The notes under the pieces: generated by a model
The model's input: only the letters and a program-made list of their open reading frames with translations
What the model was told of the DNA's origin: nothing
Databases searched by the model: none
Shown: in pieces, positions 58,173 to 64,000 of the stretch
Position numbering within the stretch: position 1 is the stretch's first letter
How the letters are laid out: every line of letters begins with the position of its first letter
Origin: Bacteroidota bacterium
Lineage (GTDB): Bacteria > Bacteroidota > Bacteroidia > Chitinophagales > BACL12
DNA: 64,000 nucleotides
Direction: 5' to 3'
NCBI GenBank assembly: GCA_016706865.1
Contig: JADJIS010000003.1
Coordinates: 620,001 to 684,000, forward strand
Translations under genes and position numbers: made by a program

Positions 58173-60875
58173 ATGAAAAATTTAACACTCTCTTTCCCTT
58201 TTAAAGGCATTAAACAAACTATTACGAGTATTTTCCTTTGTATTTTAATCTTCAGTGTAAAATTGGGCAAAACTCAATGCTCATGCGATCCGTTGTCATA
58301 TGGCAGCTATTCTGTAAATCCTACGGTTGGACAAACAGCTGATGACTTTGATGTTGCTGGCGATGATTGGTCTGCAACAACTGTACTTCTTCAATTTGAT
58401 TTTATTATAGATGTGAATTTTGTAATAAATAGTACTGATATAGCAATTATGCCAGGTGTGGAAATCACTGTTAATAGTGGAAAAACTTTAGTTATCTATA
58501 ATGATAGTTACATCTCTGCTAAATCAGGTGAAGATATGTGGGAAAGTATCCATGTTTTGGCTGGGGGTACAGTTGTAATACAGGAATCTACAATTGCACA
58601 TGCTGAAATGGGTGTCTTTTCTGATAACACAACTACCTCAGCAGCTGATTTTCAAATTACAAATGGTACATTATTCTGTAATAACGATATTGGCATTTAC
58701 ATTGATGCTTATACGGGAGGAGTTCATCCCGGATTAGTAGAAGATACCGAAATTTGTGCATTAAGTTTGATTGATCCTGTTTCGGGAAGTATTGGCTTGG
58801 CGGGAATATATGGTGATGGTATTAATGGAACCTCCTCAATAAATGTTGGGAACGGGAATTTCATTGGAATAGGTTCAGAATTCAACACTTTTCACGATTT
58901 GCAATATGGTATATTTTTAGTTAATGCTAATGCCACAATAACAAACAATAAATTTAATGATATTTTAAACAGTACGTCTCTTGGTATAGGAATTTATGGA
59001 CGAGCCTCTGTGGCCACTCCTTGTCATGTTGACATTGGACCATCAACCACTTCTGCAGGAGTTTATAATTATTTCGAATCAGTTGAATATGGTATTGCAC
59101 TAACGGATTATTATAGTTCAAATATTATGAAGAATATTTTTGTTGGGAATGCAACTGGGAGTTCATATGATATGAGGAAAGCAATTTTTATCGACGGTTG
59201 CCCCCAAACTCATTTTATTACCTTCAATGAAATTGAAAATGCCCATGAATATGGAATTTATTGCAATGATAATGAATCAGGTGATTTTTATATTCGAAGT
59301 AATGAAATTATCAACACACCTTCACTCTCTACAAGTCTTGTAAGAACCGGAATTTTTTATGATTTGAATGCACCTGAAACGACTGATGTAGTTATAACTG
59401 GTAATACCATCGAAAATGTCCAATGTGGAATCTTTGCAAGACATGTTCAGAATGGGTTACAAATTTCAACAAATATTATAGATTTCAAATTCCCGACAGG
59501 TGGGCTCGACATTGCCTCAGGGATTTCTATAGAAGATTGTTATTTTGCAAAGTTGGATTTGAATATCCTTGATGGACATGGTGCAACTTCAAGTTCCACG
59601 TTAGGAATTCGAATTGAAGCCAGTGAAGGTTTCCGTTGTTATTTTGCAAATGATATTTCCAATTGCGGATATGGTATTTATTGTGACCAGGATTCTCCTG
59701 ACGGAAATATCGTTTGTAATACGATTACTAATTGCACCAGAGGCGTTTGTTTTAATGACATAGACGATGGTAATATTGGACCTATACAAGGAAATTTTTC
59801 CTCCCCATTTCTTCCAAGTGATAATAAATGGTACCCGAGCACAGGTGATCCTTCAACTTGGGGTAATAGAACTATTATGACTGGTGGAACCGATGGAAGC
59901 ACATTAACATGGCGATATAGGGATGATGATGAAATTTATGATATGGTGGAGGCTGGTGGTACGGGTTTAAATATAACCATTACAGGGACTGTTATAAGCC
60001 CAATTTTATCAGCCGCAGGGCCTAGTGGCGAAGACATTTGTGAATTCACCGAATACGAACTACCCAGACTAAGTGGTGCTGAAAGAAAATTAGGAGTTGA
60101 AAACTCTTTAAAGTTAACTGATGATTTGGATTTAACCGGATATTTTGCAACCTATTATCAAAATTTAAGTAACAAATTAAATGAGGGTGCAACAATTAAT
60201 GATATTTATCTTTTGCTTGACGCAGGGCTGAATATGATCAATAATGATTCTCTCTATATTGAACCCGATACGGCTACCGAACATCTTGAAATGTTAATTG
60301 CTGAAACTAACCTCGAAAACTATCGAAATATTTTCTCCTTAATTAATATTCGAGAATATAATGAAGCAGAAACAGTGCTAGCGGGAATCGAAACAATTAA
60401 TTCATTGGAGGATAATATGTCTGCAGTAATTGATATTTATTTACAATCAATCAACGAAGATGGAGTTTTAGAAATAACAGAAGAAAATCGAGCATCCTTG
60501 ATCGGAATAGCAACCCAAAAAAATAATGATGCAGGCAAAGCGGTTTATTTTGCAAGGGCTGTTCTTGATACAGTTATCTGTTTTCCTCCTCCTGATTTTG
60601 AAGATATGGAAGAGAGGGAAATTAATTCTATATCATTTTCACCTTATCCTAATCCAACAAACGGAATTTTTTATATTGAAATATCTAAATATTTTGAACC
60701 GGATAAAATATTAGTTACTGATTTGGCAGGAGCAGTTATATTAAACATGTCAATAGGTTTATTAACTGAAACAACCTATAACATGGATATTACCCAATTT
60801 AAAGCAGGTATTTACCTATTTACTTTTATAGATAAATCAGGTAATCAACAATTCGGTAAAATAATAAAATTATAG
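58173..60875 (+). CDS. Secreted beta-helix protein with T9SS sorting domain
   Basis: The 900-residue exported protein has a signal peptide (TSIFLCILIFSVKLGKT). The residues 60-560 are a right-handed beta-helix, with many turns of the type NNKFNDI, GIYCNDN and NTIENVQCGIFAR, as in NosD/PbH1 proteins. Residues 600-810 are helical (AEREL-, EYNEAETVLAGIE) and the last about 80 (FSPYPNPTNGIFYIE, VTDLAGAVILNMS, FKAGIYLFTFID) are a type-A sorting domain. Such proteins often bind or cleave polysaccharides; no catalytic residues can be named. The next gene begins 4 bp downstream. Confidence 0.82.
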   Translation: MKNLTLSFPFKGIKQTITSIFLCILIFSVKLGKTQCSCDPLSYGSYSVNPTVGQTADDFDVAGDDWSATTVLLQFDFIIDVNFVINSTDIAIMPGVEITVNSGKTLVIYNDSYISAKSGEDMWESIHVLAGGTVVIQESTIAHAEMGVFSDNTTTSAADFQITNGTLFCNNDIGIYIDAYTGGVHPGLVEDTEICALSLIDPVSGSIGLAGIYGDGINGTSSINVGNGNFIGIGSEFNTFHDLQYGIFLVNANATITNNKFNDILNSTSLGIGIYGRASVATPCHVDIGPSTTSAGVYNYFESVEYGIALTDYYSSNIMKNIFVGNATGSSYDMRKAIFIDGCPQTHFITFNEIENAHEYGIYCNDNESGDFYIRSNEIINTPSLSTSLVRTGIFYDLNAPETTDVVITGNTIENVQCGIFARHVQNGLQISTNIIDFKFPTGGLDIASGISIEDCYFAKLDLNILDGHGATSSSTLGIRIEASEGFRCYFANDISNCGYGIYCDQDSPDGNIVCNTITNCTRGVCFNDIDDGNIGPIQGNFSSPFLPSDNKWYPSTGDPSTWGNRTIMTGGTDGSTLTWRYRDDDEIYDMVEAGGTGLNITITGTVISPILSAAGPSGEDICEFTEYELPRLSGAERKLGVENSLKLTDDLDLTGYFATYYQNLSNKLNEGATINDIYLLLDAGLNMINNDSLYIEPDTATEHLEMLIAETNLENYRNIFSLINIREYNEAETVLAGIETINSLEDNMSAVIDIYLQSINEDGVLEITEENRASLIGIATQKNNDAGKAVYFARAVLDTVICFPPPDFEDMEEREINSISFSPYPNPTNGIFYIEISKYFEPDKILVTDLAGAVILNMSIGLLTETTYNMDITQFKAGIYLFTFIDKSGNQQFGKIIKL

Positions 60876-60879
60876 TAAT

Positions 60880-62358
60880 ATGATTTACAGAATTATTTTA
60901 CTTTATCTACTGATAGTAATGATGAAGGAGTCAAATTGTCAAAATCAGATGAATAATTGGTTTTTTGGAGACTCCTTATTAATGACATTTTCCGGTGGAA
61001 TAATGTGTGATACAGTAGCTGGTTCGATTATTCAAGAATCAAGCGCTTCAATATCTGACGACATGGGTAATCTATTATTTTACACTGATGGAAAGTATGT
61101 TTGGAACAGAGATCATGAAATAATGCCAAATGGATGTTGTCTGGATATTGATCAATATTGGGAAATAGGTTCAAGTGTTACACAAGGTGCACATATAATT
61201 CAGAGACCTAGCCATATCAATGAATATTATATTTTCATATTGTCAGTTAATGGTCTTTCATATAGTGTTGTTGACTTGAGCTTCGATGCTGGATCAGGTG
61301 ATATAGTTTTGAAAAATTCAACTCTTATTGATCATCCTCTCACAGAGCAGATGACCTCAGTAAAACATGCAAACGGGAGAAATTGGTGGTTATTTGTCCA
61401 TAAAAAAGGTATAGAGCCTGATGCATCCAATCTGTTCTACAAATTATTATTAACACCAGACACCATAACAATTGAAACTCAGGAAGTAGGTTTTAGTAGA
61501 ATGGGAAATAATTTTGGTCAAATGATATTTTCACAAGATGGGAGTAAAATGGCTATTGCTGATACTAATTGTCTTGAAATATATTCATTTGATAGATGTG
61601 AGGGCTTGCTGGAACAATTATATTTTATTCCCAATGCAGATATTGCACTAGAGAAATTATATGGATGCGCTTTCAGCCCGGATGGAAATAAACTATATGT
61701 TTCTACTGAAGGCCTAATTGAACATTCTAAATTATTTCAATATTGCTTTAATTGTAATGATCCTTTTCCGGCAACAAAAACACTAATTTATGAACTTATT
61801 TCAGATGTAAATTTTGATGTTTATGAATATACAATAGGGCAAATTCAACTTGCTGCAAACGCCAAGCTTTATTTTACTACTTCCTATACAATTTTTCCAA
61901 ATTTTATATACAGTGAGGAAACCATGAATTTAAATGTTATAAATTTCCCTGATGTAGAAGGAGTTTCATGCGATGTGGATTCAAATTCTATATGGCTTGG
62001 AGGCAGAAGATCATTATATGGTTTACCAAATTACCCAAACTATAATTTAGGCCCACTTACAGACAGCGAGTGCGACACTATAATTACAGGAATTATTGAT
62101 CCGATAAAAAGTCACACAATTGACATTTACCCAAATCCAACAATTGGGATATTAAATATAGAATTTTCTGATCCATTTATCCCCCAAACAATTATTATCA
62201 CTGATATATCCGGAACCATTCTGATAAAAGAGGAAATTTCAGAAAAATCTGGTGTTCCATTTAATTTTGACATAGAAAATCTTAAACCAGGTATATATTT
62301 AATTTCTGTTTCAAATAACCATGGGCAAATTTATCATGACAAAATCGTAAAATTATAA
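60880..62358 (+). CDS. Secreted propeller-like protein with T9SS sorting domain
   Basis: The 492-residue exported protein has a short signal peptide (IILLYLLIVMMKESNC). It begins with NNWFFGDSLLMTFSGG and contains SASISDDMGNLLFYTDG and YVWNRDHEIMPNG, the signature of a common Bacteroidota family, which is predicted to form a beta propeller (repeated FSQDGSKMAIAD and FSPDGNKLYVST blades). The C-terminus (IDIYPNPTIGILNIEFS, LKPGIYLISVS) is a type-A sorting domain. Its ligand is unknown. It is probably in an operon with the beta-helix gene. Confidence 0.82.
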   Translation: MIYRIILLYLLIVMMKESNCQNQMNNWFFGDSLLMTFSGGIMCDTVAGSIIQESSASISDDMGNLLFYTDGKYVWNRDHEIMPNGCCLDIDQYWEIGSSVTQGAHIIQRPSHINEYYIFILSVNGLSYSVVDLSFDAGSGDIVLKNSTLIDHPLTEQMTSVKHANGRNWWLFVHKKGIEPDASNLFYKLLLTPDTITIETQEVGFSRMGNNFGQMIFSQDGSKMAIADTNCLEIYSFDRCEGLLEQLYFIPNADIALEKLYGCAFSPDGNKLYVSTEGLIEHSKLFQYCFNCNDPFPATKTLIYELISDVNFDVYEYTIGQIQLAANAKLYFTTSYTIFPNFIYSEETMNLNVINFPDVEGVSCDVDSNSIWLGGRRSLYGLPNYPNYNLGPLTDSECDTIITGIIDPIKSHTIDIYPNPTIGILNIEFSDPFIPQTIIITDISGTILIKEEISEKSGVPFNFDIENLKPGIYLISVSNNHGQIYHDKIVKL

Positions 62359-62388
62359 TTGATTATTATGAGCTCACCTAAAGCTCTC

Positions 62389-62610
62389 CTACAAATCCCT
62401 CACCGGATCAATCTTATCCCTCACATAATTCTTCAAATTGATCCAAAAGGCAAGGATCATGTAAATGATGACAGGAGAGGCAAAGGTTAGAAATGTGACA
62501 TACACGAAGAAGAGGCGCACACGACTGGAGGCAATACCCATTTTCTCGCCCAACCAAGAGCAAACACCAAAGGCGCCCGTTTCGATAAGATGTTTGAGTT
62601 TGTATAACAT
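62389..62610 (-). CDS. PspC-domain membrane protein
   Basis: The 73-residue inner-membrane protein fits the PspC family: GVCSWLGEKMGIASSRVRLFF precedes a long hydrophobic segment (VYVTFLTFASPVIIYMILAFW) with a positive tail. PspC proteins respond to envelope stress in other bacteria; this short Bacteroidota form has no known role. It follows the DUF2851 gene on the same strand after 18 bp, so the two are probably co-transcribed. Confidence 0.88.
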   Translation of the reverse strand: MLYKLKHLIETGAFGVCSWLGEKMGIASSRVRLFFVYVTFLTFASPVIIYMILAFWINLKNYVRDKIDPVRDL

Positions 62611-62628
62611 TTCTGTTTACAAAATTTA

Positions 62629-63894
62629 TCAATTTTTTTCAGATTTCAAAATTTTGTGACCAATTGCACATTCCAGACAGCGTTTATAATCGCAATAATT
62701 TTTCTTCAACTCCAGCAAAGCCTGACTTTCGGCGGCGTGTGCGGGTTTTATGCCAAGACTTTCCCACTTGTGGATAATATTATTGTGTTCGGGTTCCAGG
62801 TGCTCCAAAAGATCAATGGCACGTGTAATGTATTGCAGTTCCCCGGTTTTTTGGCCGTAGAGGAAGAGGAGGGGAGAGATGGTATTGATTAGGATAAGAT
62901 TGATCATATCATCCCCCAAAGCAGCCGATTTAACTGCCACCGCTTTTTTAAAATGATAATGCTCCTTCCAATAATCGCCGGCATGCACCTCAAATAATTT
63001 TTTTATTTTTTTGATATCATTTAATTCGAGGATGGTGGAAAATATTTTTTCTTTTGCCGCAACAAAATTTGCAAACTGACTCATGCGTATCGTTGGAAAA
63101 TTAGCCGGTCGCATGCGCAAGAATTTCCATTCGAGAGTGCGAATTCCTTCCAACTGATATTTCTTTTTTAAAAATTGATATTCCGATTGCAATTGATTGG
63201 GATATAATTCGCGGAAATTTCCTTCTAAAAATCCTGCTTGTCCGAATAATAATGCCTCTACCTGCATGGGATTATTAATATGTTTCAAAATGGTTTTGTA
63301 GGGCAGACTTCTCGCAACGCGCTCGAAGGGCTCTGCATTTACATTGGTACCGAGATTGCGCGCAATTAATTGATAACAGGTTTCCTCCCAGTCGTTGGTA
63401 TTTAATAATAATCGCTGCTCAAAATTCAATGCTTTTTTTTCGATGCGTTCGGTGAGTAAACGGTTGAGTTGCGTTTTGATAATGATCTCTTCCGTATTTT
63501 TAATATTTTTTTCACAAGGAATCCATGCGCTTGTTTGCATCATGAAATTATATTGAGAAATTAATTTAGCATCAATTCTGTCTTTCAGAATTAAAGTCGG
63601 CAATTTATTTTCTAAATCATCATGTTCAAACACAACATGTAATATCACATTGTCGTAAGCGCGATCTGAAACGTGTTTGTGAATTTTCCAATCTCCGGAG
63701 CGAATATGTATCTCTACATTGCCCGCCCAAGTGGTATCGCCGAGTTTTATTCTCGCATTCGTAAAATCGGGACCAGAGTGAAAATTGTGTTCACCGGAGT
63801 GAATAATAAGAAGAGGTTCACCATCCGTTGTTTTTAAATCGGTGGTATTGAACAACTTCATCTTCCAGATATACTGGATAAATGCTTCGTTCAT
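62629..63894 (-). CDS. DUF2851-family protein
   Basis: This 421-residue protein matches DUF2851: NEAFIQYIWKMKLF, GEHNFHSGPDFTNARIKLGDTTW, NVEIHIRSGDW and the later EALLFGQAGFL, with LRMRPANFPTIRMSQFA. The N-terminal part has some features of restriction-endonuclease-like folds (acidic and histidine residues in GPDFTNARI and VEIHI), but the activity is unknown. It is cytoplasmic. The PspC gene follows. The window ends about 100 bp upstream, where the sequence is AT-rich without visible features. Confidence 0.85.
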   Translation of the reverse strand: MNEAFIQYIWKMKLFNTTDLKTTDGEPLLIIHSGEHNFHSGPDFTNARIKLGDTTWAGNVEIHIRSGDWKIHKHVSDRAYDNVILHVVFEHDDLENKLPTLILKDRIDAKLISQYNFMMQTSAWIPCEKNIKNTEEIIIKTQLNRLLTERIEKKALNFEQRLLLNTNDWEETCYQLIARNLGTNVNAEPFERVARSLPYKTILKHINNPMQVEALLFGQAGFLEGNFRELYPNQLQSEYQFLKKKYQLEGIRTLEWKFLRMRPANFPTIRMSQFANFVAAKEKIFSTILELNDIKKIKKLFEVHAGDYWKEHYHFKKAVAVKSAALGDDMINLILINTISPLLFLYGQKTGELQYITRAIDLLEHLEPEHNNIIHKWESLGIKPAHAAESQALLELKKNYCDYKRCLECAIGHKILKSEKN

Positions 63895-64000
63895 AAAGGG
63901 TTTTTAGAGATAAACAATAATGAATATAAAAATGTATTAATTCGATTTTGTTAAACCAAATCAAGCTAATTTTTAAATTCAATAAATAAAATTAAACAAT

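Overview
The window looks like chromosomal DNA of a member of the Bacteroidota, probably from the Chitinophagales/Saprospirales side of the phylum (inference). Reasons: AT-rich DNA; many large secreted proteins with type IX secretion (T9SS) C-terminal sorting domains; a three-gene succinate dehydrogenase (sdhC-A-B) with a b558-type cytochrome; Bacteroidota families such as putative_porin, GWxTD, DUF2851 and PspC; a tmRNA tag resembling the GExNYALAA type; and promoter boxes of the form TAnnTTTG close to gene or tRNA starts. No rRNA, CRISPR array, prophage or intact insertion sequence was seen.

Layout. 1-8.1 kb: end of a methyltransferase, an outer-membrane barrel, a conserved secreted protein and sdhC, sdhA, sdhB spaced apart by repeat arrays. 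8.5-20 kb: a T9SS type-B surface protein, riboflavin synthase, a T9SS protein flanked by 57-bp direct repeats, an alpha/beta hydrolase, an HscA-type chaperone, a Calx-beta T9SS protein and a phosphoesterase lipoprotein. 20-25.6 kb: a probable mutagenesis/repair set (YedK/HMCES, a DnaE-type polymerase with degenerate PHP domain, a Y-family polymerase). 26.8-29.5 kb: gpsA plus a glycerol-3-phosphate acyltransferase, overlapping. 29.65-31.57 kb: tmRNA followed by a 1.5-kb two-gene insert bounded by a duplicated tmRNA 3' end and terminator. 31.8-36.9 kb: a cluster of related secreted T9SS proteins (shared YGWxR motif) with two decayed remnants. 37-47.7 kb: housekeeping and biotin genes (bioB, a bioF-like gene). 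48.6-57.6 kb: 2H-phosphoesterase-like, serine hydrolase, WbqC, GWxTD, glycosyltransferase, aroQ, xerD, tRNA-Leu(GAG). 57.7-63.9 kb: an orphan DUF433 protein, two T9SS proteins, PspC and DUF2851.

The most striking structure is in the intergenic DNA. Almost every long gap is filled with short tandem repeats of unrelated sequence that share a 7-bp period. Mixed in are several families of dispersed palindromic elements: one of about 320 bp with interchangeable GC-rich cores, hairpins whose arms change together, MITE-like units, and hairpin arrays flanking single genes. With the tmRNA-linked insert and the YGWxR paralogue cluster, these are the best candidates for something not yet described. All functional statements are from reading the sequence; no searches were run.
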